64,000 nucleotides of DNA from JAHDCJ01 sp039028895 (GCA_039028895.1 JBCCHF010000015.1:1-64000); one strand, 5' to 3'. Shown: positions 7,573-17,175, counted from the first letter of the stretch. A program made the numbers and translations. Notes: generated by a model not told the origin, from the letters alone.

Positions 7573-9474
7573 ATGACACCGGAAGATATACTCAGAAAAT
7601 ATTGGGGGTATGATGGATTCCGACCATTACAGAAACCGATCATTGATTCAGTTTTACTGGGTAATGACACACTTGCGCTATTACCTACTGGTGGCGGTAA
7701 ATCCCTATGCTTCCAGGTGCCGGGGCTGCTCAAAAAAGGTATTTGTGTTGTTATTTCCCCTTTGATTGCCTTAATGAAGGACCAGGTAAACAACCTCAAA
7801 AAACGAGGAATTCCTGCAGTTGCTATACATTCAGGGATGCACCCTAAGGAAATTGATATCGCCCTTGACAACTGTATTTACGGCAAAACAAAATTTCTGT
7901 ATTTATCTCCGGAAAGATTACTCACCAAAATAGCTATAACCCGCCTCAAGCAAATGGAAGTCAACTTGATTGCAGTTGATGAGGCTCATTGTATTTCTCA
8001 ATGGGGGTATGATTTTCGACCTGCCTATTTAAAAATTGCGGAATTAAAAGAATTCTTACCGAAAGCACCAATTCTGGCGTTAACCGCAACAGCTACTGAC
8101 CAAGTAGCCATTGATATTCAGGAAAAACTGGAATTCGGTCAGCAAAACATGATCCGAGGACCTTTCACCAGAGCAAATCTTGCTTATGTTGTATTGCATG
8201 AAGAGGGAAAAAGAGAGAAGTTATTTGAGATTCTTAAAAAAGTAAATGGAACAGGTGTGGTATATGTTCGCAACAGGAAGTTGTGCAAAGAAATTGCCAA
8301 TTTCCTTAAAAAAAGACATATCAGCGCTGATTTTTATCATGCCGGATTGAATGCCGATCAGCGATCTGACAAACAGGATAAATGGGTAAATGGTGAAATA
8401 AGGATTATAGTTGCCACCAATGCTTTTGGTATGGGTATCGATAAATCTGATGTAAGGGTTGTTGTTCATATGGACCTCCCTGATAGCATAGAGGCCTATT
8501 TCCAGGAAGCAGGACGCGCAGGCAGGGATGGAGAAAAAGCATTTGCCGTTTTACTTTATAATGAAAATGATAAGATCAACCTTGAGAGACAATATGAAGT
8601 TTCCTTTCCAGAAATTTCGATGATAAGACGGGTCTACCAGGCTTTAGGCAGCTACTTTCAATTGGCTACAGGTGCAGGACTGAATCAATCCTTTGATTTC
8701 GACATAGGCGCTTTCAGTAGAACCTTTAACCTTGAGCTGGTGCCAACCTTCCATTGCCTTAAGATATTGCAGTCAGATGGCTGGATAGCCCTTTCTGATG
8801 CAGTTTTTGTCCCTGCTAAACTCAAACTTCAGGTAAATAAAGAAGATTTATATAGCTACCAGGTTTCAAACAGGGGCATCGACCAACTATTGAAGACCAT
8901 CCTGCGAACTTACCAGGGTGCATTTAATCACTACATAAATATCCATGAAAGTCAATTAGCCGATTTCCTGAAAATGCCAGTGAAGGATGTTAAGAAAGCT
9001 TTAAAAAAAATGCAGTTAGATGGCATCCTGGATTACAGGCCACAGAAAGACAAACCTCAACTTGCTTTTTTGCAAGAAAGAGTGTCTTCAGAAAATATGA
9101 CAATTGACAAAAAAGCTTATGATTTTAGGAGAAAACGTCAAAGAAGCAGAATAGAAAATGTAATCGGGTACGCCACTACCCCGAAATGCAGGAGTCAGCA
9201 GTTATTAGCTTACTTTGGGGAAACAGATTCTCCTCCTTGTGGTATTTGTGATGTTTGCCTTGGGAGAACAAAATCCGGATTGTCACAATCAAAATTTGAC
9301 AACCTGACAGAAAAAATCCGCGCAATACTATCCACCGATGCCCTTGAACTTGACATAATAGTGAGTAAATTTGATATGATGGATGAAGATAAAGTACTGG
9401 CAACAATCACGTATCTAAATGAAAATGGTTTTATTCGCAAAACCGATGAGAATACCCTTGAATGGGCTGATTAA
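7573..9474 (+). CDS. recQ: ATP-dependent DNA helicase RecQ
   Basis: A 3'-5' superfamily 2 helicase of recombination and fork repair. The 633-residue protein has Walker A at 37-44 (LPTGGGKS), the DEAH box at 136-139 with the RecQ-specific aromatic-rich loop (CISQWGYDFRP) right after it, motif VI near QEAGRAGRDG, and a zinc-binding module with Cys539, Cys556, Cys559 and Cys562. The region after the zinc site is short and resembles the shorter RecQ type; I see no clear HRDC domain, whereas E. coli RecQ (about 610 residues) has one. Start ATG at 7573, supported by the MTPEDILRKYWGYDGFRPLQ start typical of the family. It is flanked by a terminator upstream and unrelated glycosyltransferases downstream. 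Confidence 0.95.
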   Translation: MTPEDILRKYWGYDGFRPLQKPIIDSVLLGNDTLALLPTGGGKSLCFQVPGLLKKGICVVISPLIALMKDQVNNLKKRGIPAVAIHSGMHPKEIDIALDNCIYGKTKFLYLSPERLLTKIAITRLKQMEVNLIAVDEAHCISQWGYDFRPAYLKIAELKEFLPKAPILALTATATDQVAIDIQEKLEFGQQNMIRGPFTRANLAYVVLHEEGKREKLFEILKKVNGTGVVYVRNRKLCKEIANFLKKRHISADFYHAGLNADQRSDKQDKWVNGEIRIIVATNAFGMGIDKSDVRVVVHMDLPDSIEAYFQEAGRAGRDGEKAFAVLLYNENDKINLERQYEVSFPEISMIRRVYQALGSYFQLATGAGLNQSFDFDIGAFSRTFNLELVPTFHCLKILQSDGWIALSDAVFVPAKLKLQVNKEDLYSYQVSNRGIDQLLKTILRTYQGAFNHYINIHESQLADFLKMPVKDVKKALKKMQLDGILDYRPQKDKPQLAFLQERVSSENMTIDKKAYDFRRKRQRSRIENVIGYATTPKCRSQQLLAYFGETDSPPCGICDVCLGRTKSGLSQSKFDNLTEKIRAILSTDALELDIIVSKFDMMDEDKVLATITYLNENGFIRKTDENTLEWAD

Positions 9475-9523
9475 ATGCCTCTTCTTGGGAATAAAGCATC
9501 GTTCTCCTTATTTTTAGCCCTCC

Positions 9524-10642
9524 ATGAGCAAGGTCATTTGTACAGTAATTAACGATCTCCATTACGATCAAAGGATGCATCGCATCTGCACTACCCTAAG
9601 TATTAATGGCCATGATGTCACACTGGTTGGAAGAGTCCTTCCCTCTTCTCACATATTGCCTCAACAAAACTTCAAACAAAAAAGACTTAAATGTCTCATT
9701 AACAAGGGGAAGTTATTTTATATTGAATACAATATCCGGTTATTGATTTACTTGTTGTTCAATAAGTTCGATATTATCAACGCCGTTGATCTGGATACTT
9801 TACTTGCTGGTTATTGGGCTTCAAGGCTAAAAAGAAAGACCTGCGTTTATGATGCTCATGAATACTTTCAGGAAGTTCCGGAAGTTGTCAGTCGGCCAAA
9901 TGTCAAAAGGTTTTGGGAGACTTTGGCTAAAGCCATAATACCTAAGCTAAAATATTGTTATACCGTGAGTCCAGGACTGGCAACAATTTTTGAAGCAAAG
10001 TATAACGTGCATTTTTCAACTGTAATGAATGTGCCGTTTAAAAGCCCCTCCCCTTCAGTTGACACTGAAGGAGAAACAGCCGGAGCTCATATTATCTTGT
10101 ACCAGGGAGCACTCAATGAAGGACGATGTATTGATATTTTAATTACCTGCATTGGTGATATCCTGAATGCTGAGTTATGGATAGCTGGCGAAGGTGACCT
10201 TTCCGTAGAACTCCGGGCATTAGCAAAAACTTCTGGAAACGAATCAAAAATTCGATTCCTTGGGTACGTCGAACCAACAGCCTTAAAAACGTTGACAAAA
10301 AAGGCATACATTGGTTTCAATTTATTGGAGAACAAAGGATTGAGTTATTACCATTCATTGGCGAATAAGTATTTTGACTATATGCATGCGGGTTTACCAA
10401 CTGTCAATCCAGATTTTCCGGAATATCGGGCTTTAAATAAAGAGATCGAGACAGCCATCCTAATTGATGACGTTACTTCCACTGACAAAGTGGCTCAGGC
10501 CATTAATTCGTTGATCGCTGATAAAACAAAATACCAACAACTTCGGTCAAATTGTTTCAAGGCTGCTAATCGATTCAATTGGGACGAAGAATCAAAGAAG
10601 TTAATTAACATCTACAAAAAAGCTTCAAAACAAAACATCTAA
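9524..10642 (+). CDS. GT4-like glycosyltransferase
   Basis: A 372-residue cytoplasmic glycosyltransferase of GT-B fold. The N-terminal Rossmann domain includes AVDLDTLLAGYWASRLKRK and the acceptor-side motif YDAHEYFQEVPEV. The C-terminal domain has the donor-binding part: LYQGALNEGRCIDILI, IAGEGDL and a KYFDYMHAGLPTV segment that matches the E-x7-E-type region loosely. Such enzymes build surface polysaccharide or glycolipid. It is followed without any gap by a second glycosyltransferase, so both probably serve one glycan. Substrate cannot be told. Confidence 0.85.
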   Translation: MSKVICTVINDLHYDQRMHRICTTLSINGHDVTLVGRVLPSSHILPQQNFKQKRLKCLINKGKLFYIEYNIRLLIYLLFNKFDIINAVDLDTLLAGYWASRLKRKTCVYDAHEYFQEVPEVVSRPNVKRFWETLAKAIIPKLKYCYTVSPGLATIFEAKYNVHFSTVMNVPFKSPSPSVDTEGETAGAHIILYQGALNEGRCIDILITCIGDILNAELWIAGEGDLSVELRALAKTSGNESKIRFLGYVEPTALKTLTKKAYIGFNLLENKGLSYYHSLANKYFDYMHAGLPTVNPDFPEYRALNKEIETAILIDDVTSTDKVAQAINSLIADKTKYQQLRSNCFKAANRFNWDEESKKLINIYKKASKQNI

Positions 10643-11764
10643 TTGGTTGATAAAGAAATACATATTGTCTCCTTTAATGTGCCCTACCCGCCAAACTATG
10701 GTGGTGTTATCGATGTTTTCTACAAAATCAAGGCATTAGCCAATGCAGGGGTAAAGATTCATTTGCATACATTTCAATATGGAAGGCCCAAATCAGAGAA
10801 GTTGGAAGAGTATTGTGAAAAAGTTTATTACTACGACAGAAGGATTTCCCTAGGAGGAATCTTTAGCAAGATGCCAATAATTGTTTCTTCGAGAAGTAAT
10901 GAAAGATTGCTTAACCTGCTTATTGGTTACGACTTTCCTATTTTATTTGAAGGCCTACATACCACCCGCTACATCAACCACCCTGATTTGAAAGGAAGGC
11001 AATTGATCGTAAGAACACATAACGTCGAGTGGCAATATTATAAACATCTGGCAACACTTGAGAAAAAGTGGTATAAAAGACTGTATTTCAACATAGAAGC
11101 AAAAAGACTTAAGCAATACGAAAGATTTTTGACCAATGCCTCAGAATTCATCTGCATCTCAAATGACGATCAGAAATATTATGAAGAACTATTTCCAGGC
11201 AAAACCATTTTTATTCCAGCATTTCATGAAAATGACAAACTTCAAATTGAGCCTGGCAACGGGGAGTATGTGCTCTACCATGGCGACTTAAGTGTAAAGG
11301 ATAATGAGGCAGCGGCATTGTTTCTTATTAATGAGGTTTTCAAATCCACTCCAATAAAACTGATAATAGCGGGGTTAAATCCAGGGCAAATTCTGAAGGA
11401 TAGAGTGCGTCATTTTGATCATATCTCTCTTACTCCAAATCCAGGATTTAAAGAGATGAGATCATTGATTGCAAACGCACATGTCAACCTACTATATTCA
11501 TTTCAATCTGCAGGTATGAAACTAAAGCTCTTAAATGCGCTCTTTTTAGGCAGACATTGTGTGGTCAATTCTAAAATGGTCCAAAACTCAGAAATGGAAA
11601 GACTTTGCATCGTAGCAGATTCAGGGTTAGAAATAGCTGAAGCTTTGAAAAGAATTGTCGATCAGCCTTTTGGTCAGGAAGAGATTGCCAAAAGGGAAAA
11701 TTTGCTGATCGACAGGTTCAGTAATCAAAATAATGGTCAGTTGTTGACATCAATAATCAGATAG
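10643..11764 (+). CDS. glycosyltransferase, GT-B fold
   Basis: A 373-residue protein starting at TTG 10643, directly abutting the TAA stop of the preceding gene; no ATG occurs before the conserved first strand (KEIHIVSFNVPYPPNYGGVI), so the rare start is well supported. The N-terminal Rossmann domain shows the PYPPNYGGVIDVF motif of GT4-like enzymes, and HNVEWQYYKHLA is a common acceptor-side element of this group. The C-terminal domain carries YHGDLSVKDNEAAALFL and IIAGLNPG. Translational coupling with the upstream glycosyltransferase is very likely. The target glycan is unknown. Confidence 0.85.
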   Translation: MVDKEIHIVSFNVPYPPNYGGVIDVFYKIKALANAGVKIHLHTFQYGRPKSEKLEEYCEKVYYYDRRISLGGIFSKMPIIVSSRSNERLLNLLIGYDFPILFEGLHTTRYINHPDLKGRQLIVRTHNVEWQYYKHLATLEKKWYKRLYFNIEAKRLKQYERFLTNASEFICISNDDQKYYEELFPGKTIFIPAFHENDKLQIEPGNGEYVLYHGDLSVKDNEAAALFLINEVFKSTPIKLIIAGLNPGQILKDRVRHFDHISLTPNPGFKEMRSLIANAHVNLLYSFQSAGMKLKLLNALFLGRHCVVNSKMVQNSEMERLCIVADSGLEIAEALKRIVDQPFGQEEIAKRENLLIDRFSNQNNGQLLTSIIR

Positions 11765-11831
11765 GCGTAATATTCCACAGGAAGACTGCTTGCGTACAAA
11801 CTTTTCTGATAAATATTATTAAATTTGACCT

Positions 11832-11860
11832 CCCCCCGGAGAAATCTCTCTGGGGTTTTT
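11832..11860 (+). terminator. probable terminator of the glycosyltransferase pair
   Basis: CCCC...GGGG stem (starting about 11832 and ending 11855) with an inner GGAG/CTCT helix, followed by six T residues. A -7-like TAAATTTG lies just before it at 11820-11827, so the same hairpin could instead sit at the 5' end of the protease transcript. Confidence 0.65.
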
Positions 11861-11879
11861 TATTTAAACAATATTCCAA

Positions 11880-14423
11880 ATGAAGAAATTATTACTCGTA
11901 CTCTCTCTTTTTCTCCTTGTATTTAGTATGAATGCACAGGTGAATCAAGGTATAATTCTCCCTTCTGATGCCTACGGTCTAAGTCCGGAAATTGAAGAAG
12001 CAAGGCTGCAAGGTCTTGACATGACAACCATATTACAAGAAGATGCCAGGAGAGCTAATCTTGGTGAACTTCCATTATTTGGCCGTATCCATGAAACAGA
12101 TTATTCACCACAAACACATGGGACGTGGTCAAATCTAAGCAATGGTGAAAAGATTTGGAGGTTAAAGGTTTCCTCTGCTGAAGCAGAAGGTATCGTCCTG
12201 TATTTCGAGAATTTCAAATTATCAAAAGGAACTGCATTATTCATTCATAATGAAGATAAAAGTCAAATAATTGGCCCTCTGACTGAGCTAAGCTTCCAGG
12301 AAAGTGGAGATTATGCCAGTGGATTGGTTTTTGGTGAATCCGCATTTTTAGAATTAGTCCTTCCTCCTGGCATTCAAGGTAACAGTGATTTTAATATTTC
12401 GGGTGTTGGGCATGCTTACCGTCAGGTAAATTTTGATGATGCAAAAGGATTTGGAGATGCTGATAATTGCCAGGTCAACGCCAATTGCTCAGAAGGAACA
12501 GCCTGGGATGACCAGACAAAAGCAGTAGCCAGAATTCTTCTGACCATTCCCCAAGGTATGGCTTGGTGCTCAGGCACAATGATGAACAGACAGACAGAGG
12601 ATTGTGCTCCTTATTTTCTGACAGCATGGCATTGCGGAGAGGGTGCATCGACCGCGAATTATAATCAGTGGATTTTCTATTTCAATTATGAAGCCCCTGG
12701 ATGTACCAATCCTAATTCAGAAGGAACGCTTGGCAACCAGTTTCTTGTTGGCTGTACTGAATTAGCGCATTCAAATGATGGAGGCGGCAATAGTGGTTCT
12801 GATTTCTTATTGGTTGAGATGAATCAAAATATACCGGCTTCGTATGGCATTTACTTCGCTGGTTGGGCCTCAAATAATTCTTCCTCAAGTTCCGGGGTCT
12901 CTATTCATCATCCACAAGGAGATATCAAAAAGATTTCTACATATGGTAGCTTTCTTCAATCAACAAGCTGGGGAGGAATAGCCAATGGCTCACACTGGGC
13001 AGTTCAATGGCAATCCACTACAAATGGACATGGGGTTACAGAAGGTGGTTCTTCTGGCTCCCCTATTTTCAATAGCAATAAGCATGTGATTGGGACCCTC
13101 ACAGGTGGCGGTTCATTTTGCAACTCCCCAAATGCCTTGGATGCATACGGTAAAATGTCATATCATTGGATCTCAAACGGCTCAACAGCAAACCGAAGGC
13201 TTAGAAACTGGCTTGATCCTAACCTGACAGGCACATCTTCAATTGATGGGGTTTTCTATCCTTGTATTTCAGCGGCAATCGATGCTGGTGTCACCTCAAT
13301 TATCCATCCAAATGGTTCGGTTTGTGGTAATTCCTTCACCCCGATTGTGGCAATTAGGAATTTCGGCACTAATACTTTGACGAATTTTACCATTAACTAC
13401 CAGGTAAATACCGGAACTGTTAGTTCAGTTCCGTGGTCTGGCAATCTCCCATCAGGACAGACCGTTAATGTAACGCTACCATCGGTTAGTACACCAGGAG
13501 GTTCGTTCTCGTTCAATGTCTTTACAACCAATCCTAATAACGCTACTGATGGCAATACAGCCAATGATATGCTGTCAACCTTCAACTCAGTGCAATCGGC
13601 GCTTAATGTTCCATGGGGGCAAGCTTTCGAGTTTCCAATTTTTCCTCCAGGTGGCATCCAGGTAGCCAATATTGACAATGACGATTTTTCATGGGATCGC
13701 ACCACTGCAGTTGGTGCTTTTGGGCAATCAAATGCCTCTGTTTACATGAATAACTTCGATGGCACAAGCGGAAATAATCCAAGAGGTACATTTGACTGGT
13801 TAGTCATGCCATTGCTAGACTTTAGCAACAATATTGGATCTGAGCTTAGCTATGATGTTGCGCACACCCTATTTGCCGGGTCTCAAACTCCAGATGCTGA
13901 TTCCCTAATCCTGGCTTACTCTATTGATTGCGGAGAAACTTTCTTTGAGTTTTTCAGATATGGAGGTCCTTCCCTGGCTACAGCGCCTTCTTCCTCAGGT
14001 GAATTTGTTCCAAGCGCCAGCCAATGGCGTACTGATGCTTTCAATATAGATTTCCTTGATGGAGAACCTGCTGTCTACCTGGCTATTATTAATAAATCTG
14101 ATTGGGGGAACAACACCTTCCTCGACAATATTAATGTGACTACAGCAGCCACCAGCACCGAAGATCTCAGTAATTTGAACAACTTTGACTTAAGACCAAA
14201 TCCTGGAAATGGTCTGTTTAACTTGACTGTTGAGTTCAATGAGGTAGAAGCTTTCGATATAAAGGTCTTTAACGCTCTTGGCCAATTAGTCTACGCCTTC
14301 ACAAACAAACAAAACAGGTTTGATCAACAAATAGACCTGACCGACCAGGCATCAGGCATCTATTTTGTCAATCTAAGTACCGAATCATTCACCAAAACTG
14401 AGAGAATAATTATTTCAAAATAA
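11880..14423 (+). CDS. secreted S1-family serine endopeptidase with T9SS sorting domain
   Basis: An 847-residue exported protease. A signal peptide (1-19) is followed by a pro-region, then a trypsin-fold domain resembling Achromobacter lysyl endopeptidase: His251 in FLTAWHCGEG, Asp308 in SGSDFLLVEM, and the nucleophile Ser392 in EGGSSGSP. Several cysteines around the catalytic His and Ser suggest disulfides. After it come a CARDB-like beta domain (about 475-570, GVTSIIHPNGSVCGNSFTPI), a jelly-roll-like region (about 580-750), and a type A T9SS sorting domain over roughly the last 80 residues (FDLRPNPGNGLFNLTV... to TERIIISK). The protein should be released or anchored at the cell surface by T9SS. 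Specificity for lysine is not proven. Confidence 0.9.
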   Translation: MKKLLLVLSLFLLVFSMNAQVNQGIILPSDAYGLSPEIEEARLQGLDMTTILQEDARRANLGELPLFGRIHETDYSPQTHGTWSNLSNGEKIWRLKVSSAEAEGIVLYFENFKLSKGTALFIHNEDKSQIIGPLTELSFQESGDYASGLVFGESAFLELVLPPGIQGNSDFNISGVGHAYRQVNFDDAKGFGDADNCQVNANCSEGTAWDDQTKAVARILLTIPQGMAWCSGTMMNRQTEDCAPYFLTAWHCGEGASTANYNQWIFYFNYEAPGCTNPNSEGTLGNQFLVGCTELAHSNDGGGNSGSDFLLVEMNQNIPASYGIYFAGWASNNSSSSSGVSIHHPQGDIKKISTYGSFLQSTSWGGIANGSHWAVQWQSTTNGHGVTEGGSSGSPIFNSNKHVIGTLTGGGSFCNSPNALDAYGKMSYHWISNGSTANRRLRNWLDPNLTGTSSIDGVFYPCISAAIDAGVTSIIHPNGSVCGNSFTPIVAIRNFGTNTLTNFTINYQVNTGTVSSVPWSGNLPSGQTVNVTLPSVSTPGGSFSFNVFTTNPNNATDGNTANDMLSTFNSVQSALNVPWGQAFEFPIFPPGGIQVANIDNDDFSWDRTTAVGAFGQSNASVYMNNFDGTSGNNPRGTFDWLVMPLLDFSNNIGSELSYDVAHTLFAGSQTPDADSLILAYSIDCGETFFEFFRYGGPSLATAPSSSGEFVPSASQWRTDAFNIDFLDGEPAVYLAIINKSDWGNNTFLDNINVTTAATSTEDLSNLNNFDLRPNPGNGLFNLTVEFNEVEAFDIKVFNALGQLVYAFTNKQNRFDQQIDLTDQASGIYFVNLSTESFTKTERIIISK

Positions 14424-14453
14424 GATTATCCTGAAACCATAATTTATTTTCCG

Positions 14454-14486
14454 AAAGGCCTTTCGATTAATATTCGAAAGGCCTTT
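14454..14486 (+). terminator. Rho-independent terminator after the protease gene
   Basis: A 13-bp perfect stem (14454-14466 AAAGGCCTTTCGA and 14474-14486 TCGAAAGGCCTTT) is followed by two further T residues. Each arm also contains the palindrome AAAGGCCTTT. Confidence 0.85.
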
Positions 14487-14523
14487 TTCAACATTTGCTA
14501 TTGCTGGTTGTTAAACCACCAAA

Positions 14524-14549
14524 GAACTTTCAAAAAATATTGAAAGTTC
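14524..14549. promoter_or_regulatory. 9-bp inverted repeat over the mqnE -33 region
   Basis: GAACTTTCA (14524-14532) and TGAAAGTTC (14541-14549) are perfect inverted repeats with an 8-base A/T spacer. The right arm overlaps the -33 TTG of the putative mqnE promoter, a typical place for a repressor operator. Confidence 0.45.
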
Positions 14550-14568
14550 GAAATATTAGTTAATTTTG
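14540..14568 (+). promoter_or_regulatory. mqnE promoter
   Basis: A -33 TTG (14540-14542) and a -7 TAATTTTG (14561-14568) with an 18-base spacer match the Bacteroidetes promoter consensus. Its position shows that the upstream in-frame TTG at 14566, inside the -7 element, cannot be the translation start. Confidence 0.7.
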
Positions 14569-14601
14569 CGCCATCTTAACTTGATTAAAGAAAGGAATAT
14601 C

Positions 14602-15792
14602 ATGAGTTACCCTGATCTTTTAATTAATACTAAAGACCTTGACCCAATCCTTGTCACTATAGCCCAAAAGGTTAAGGAGGAAAAGCGAGTTACACCTGAA
14701 GAAGGCATCTACCTATTTGAAAAGGCTCCTTTGGGTTACCTTGGCACACTCGCAAATTACATAAGAGAAAAGCGACACGGAGACAAAACCTATTTCAATC
14801 GCAATTTTCATGTTGAGCCCACCAACGTTTGCCTTTACACTTGTAGTTTTTGTTCATATTCCAGATTAATAAAGAAACGGGAAGAAGGCTGGGAATATTC
14901 GCTGGAAGAAATTTTGGATATCATCAAAACCTATGATGATCAACCAGTAACTGAGGTCCATATTGTTGGCGGCGTGTTACCGCAATATGGTCTCAAATTT
15001 TATAAAGATCTGTTTAGTGCCATAAAAGCACACAGACCTGAACTGCATGTAAAGGCCTTAACTCCCGTCGAATATCATTATATCTTTAAAAAAGCAAAAA
15101 TCAGCTACGAAGAAGGCATGCAGATCATGATTGATGCAGGTCTTGAATCTATGCCGGGAGGAGGAGCAGAAATTTTCCATCCAGATATTCGGAAGAAAAT
15201 AGCTGGCGGAAAATGTACAGGAGAACAATGGCTGGAGATTAATGAGATAGCTCATAACCTCGGTATTCGTAGTAATGCTACTATGTTGTACGGACATATC
15301 GAAGAATACGAGCACCGTATAGATCATCTTGAAAAACTAAGAACACTCCAGGACAGGACCGGTGGATTTCAGACATTTATTCCGCTCAAATTCAGGAATA
15401 AGAACAATGAAATGTCTCATGTTGCCGAGAGTACTGTTATCAACGATTTGAGAATGTATGCAGTGAGCAGGATATACCTCGATAATTTCGATCATATTAA
15501 GGCTTACTGGCCAATGATAGGTCGAGAAACAACCCAGATCTTGTTGGCTTATGGGGTTGACGATGTTGATGGTACAATTGACGATACCACAAAGATCTAC
15601 ACAATGGCAGGATCAGAAGAGCAAACACCTGCAATGTCTACCAAAGACCTTGTCAAACTCATTAAAGCTGTTGGCAGACATCCCATTGAGAGATCGACAC
15701 TTTATGACGTCATCACAGACTTTAAAGATCATGTTTTTGACGATGATAATGAGTTTAAGGGGTATACGGCTTTGCCAGTAATTCAAAACTGA
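14602..15792 (+). CDS. mqnE: aminofutalosine synthase MqnE
   Basis: This radical-SAM enzyme of the futalosine route to menaquinone joins S-adenosylmethionine to the product of chorismate dehydratase to give 6-amino-6-deoxyfutalosine. The 396-residue protein has the cluster-binding C77-x3-C81-x2-C84 (CLYTCSFC) after FHVEPTNV, then VHIVGGVLPQYG, MPGGGAEIF and SNATMLYGHIE, which distinguish MqnE from its paralogue MqnC. The second position of the VHIVGG(L)HP motif has drifted to VLPQ. The start is ATG at 14602 rather than the upstream TTG, because the promoter element covers that TTG. It is followed 14 bases later by a histidine phosphatase and then mqnA, all on the same strand. Confidence 0.93.
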   Translation: MSYPDLLINTKDLDPILVTIAQKVKEEKRVTPEEGIYLFEKAPLGYLGTLANYIREKRHGDKTYFNRNFHVEPTNVCLYTCSFCSYSRLIKKREEGWEYSLEEILDIIKTYDDQPVTEVHIVGGVLPQYGLKFYKDLFSAIKAHRPELHVKALTPVEYHYIFKKAKISYEEGMQIMIDAGLESMPGGGAEIFHPDIRKKIAGGKCTGEQWLEINEIAHNLGIRSNATMLYGHIEEYEHRIDHLEKLRTLQDRTGGFQTFIPLKFRNKNNEMSHVAESTVINDLRMYAVSRIYLDNFDHIKAYWPMIGRETTQILLAYGVDDVDGTIDDTTKIYTMAGSEEQTPAMSTKDLVKLIKAVGRHPIERSTLYDVITDFKDHVFDDDNEFKGYTALPVIQN

Positions 15793-15806
15793 TCTACGCT
15801 TCATTC

Positions 15807-16418
15807 ATGGATATCTACCTAATCAGACACGGGGAAACCGACTATAATGTTAATGGCATCATCCAGGGAGGTGGTGTGGACTCTTCGATAAATCAAAAAG
15901 GTCAAAAGCAAGCAAATGCTTTCTATAGCTACTATCAAGATGTTTCCTTCGACTTTGTTTTCACCTCTGGCCTAAAAAGAACCCAACAAACTGTCAAACC
16001 CTTTCTTGAACTTGGTATACCAACTCAAGCTTGGCGTGAAATAGATGAGATGAATTGGGGCATTCATGAAGGACAACCTTTTGCGGAATGGATGCGAGAA
16101 GGCTATACCAATATGATTGCCGAATGGGATAAGGGAAATTTGGACGCCAAACTTGAAGAAGGTGAAAGTGCATATGAATTAATTTCGCGCTTATCCATAT
16201 TTGTCAATCACCTCAAGGCACTTGACCATAATACCATCCTGGTATGCTCTCATGGAAGAGCTATGCGGGGCCTGATGTCGGTCATCAAAGAAGAGCACCC
16301 AAGAGAGATGGAAAAATACCGCCACAGCAACACCGGACTTTACAAAATGAAAATGGTAGAGCAGAGATTTATTGTTGAACTTGAAAACGATACCAGGCAC
16401 CTTGAAGGACTTCTATAA
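15807..16418 (+). CDS. histidine phosphatase family protein (phosphoglycerate-mutase-like)
   Basis: A 203-residue cytosolic phosphatase of the two-histidine superfamily. The phospho-accepting histidine is His8 in the N-terminal RHGET motif (7-11); the second catalytic histidine lies in CSHGRAMRG near residue 150. Length and motifs fit the cofactor-dependent mutase-like phosphatases (CobC/GpmB type). It sits between mqnE and mqnA, overlapping the 5' end of mqnA, so co-expression with menaquinone synthesis is likely, but the known futalosine pathway needs no such phosphatase. A general housekeeping or detoxifying phosphatase is the conservative reading. Confidence 0.88.
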   Translation: MDIYLIRHGETDYNVNGIIQGGGVDSSINQKGQKQANAFYSYYQDVSFDFVFTSGLKRTQQTVKPFLELGIPTQAWREIDEMNWGIHEGQPFAEWMREGYTNMIAEWDKGNLDAKLEEGESAYELISRLSIFVNHLKALDHNTILVCSHGRAMRGLMSVIKEEHPREMEKYRHSNTGLYKMKMVEQRFIVELENDTRHLEGLL

Positions 16419-17175
16419 CATATCTGCCGTTTCTTATCTGAATACCAAACCCTTCCTTTTCGGTCTCTTACAGGAAAAACTGGATCATTGGTTCAAATTG
16501 ACCCTTGACATTCCTTCGGTGTGTGCTGATAAGCTGATTAAAGGGCATGCTGACATTGGCCTTGTTCCGGTGGCAGTTATACCAAGCTTAAAAAATCCAC
16601 ATATTATCTCAGACTACTGTATTGGTGCCAATGGGGCTGTGAAAACTGTCGCATTGGTTTCTGAATTACCCATCAGCAATTTGAGCAAGATTTACCTAGA
16701 CTACCAGTCACGTACTTCTGTTGAGTTACTAAAGATATTGCTCAGGGATTACTGGCACAAAGATGTTCAGCTATTAAAGTCTGCCCCTGGATATGAATCG
16801 AGGATAAATGGAGAGACCGGAGCCCTAATTATTGGCGACAGGACCATCGGGCTTGACAGGCAGTATCCATACTATTACGACCTCGGAGAGGCATGGAAAG
16901 AAATGACAGGGCTCCCTTTTGTTTTTGCAGCATGGGTAGCAAACAAGCCTGTTTCATCAGAATTTGTCAAAGAGTTTAACGCGGCAATAGGTCTTGGTTT
17001 GAGCAACATAAAAAAGGTAATAGACAAAATCGCGTTCAATCATCCTTACTTCAGCCTTGAAGATTACTTCACCAAGTATATTGATTACAATCTGGATGGT
17101 CCAAAACGTAAAGCCCTGAAACTTTTCTTAAAAAAAATTAACATGGACGAGGAACAAATGGTCCAGTTTGTCTAA
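16402..17175 (+). CDS. mqnA: chorismate dehydratase MqnA
   Basis: MqnA dehydrates chorismate to 3-[(1-carboxyvinyl)oxy]benzoate, the first step of the futalosine menaquinone pathway. The protein shows the family's opening ISAVSYLNTKPF, then KGHADIGLVPVAVIP and the C-terminal DLGEAWKEMTGLPFVFAAWVA, in a periplasmic-binding-protein-like fold. There is no ATG before the conserved first strand. TTG codons at 16372, 16375, 16381 and 16402 are in frame; I chose 16402 (257 residues, MKDFYNISAVSYLN), which keeps overlap with the upstream gene to 17 bases and gives the usual short N-terminus. The overlap implies translational coupling with the phosphatase gene. Confidence 0.9.
   Translation: MKDFYNISAVSYLNTKPFLFGLLQEKLDHWFKLTLDIPSVCADKLIKGHADIGLVPVAVIPSLKNPHIISDYCIGANGAVKTVALVSELPISNLSKIYLDYQSRTSVELLKILLRDYWHKDVQLLKSAPGYESRINGETGALIIGDRTIGLDRQYPYYYDLGEAWKEMTGLPFVFAAWVANKPVSSEFVKEFNAAIGLGLSNIKKVIDKIAFNHPYFSLEDYFTKYIDYNLDGPKRKALKLFLKKINMDEEQMVQFV

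Noticed and set aside
14566..14601. Start of mqnE at the upstream TTG
   Set aside because: That codon is part of the -7 element of the mqnE promoter.
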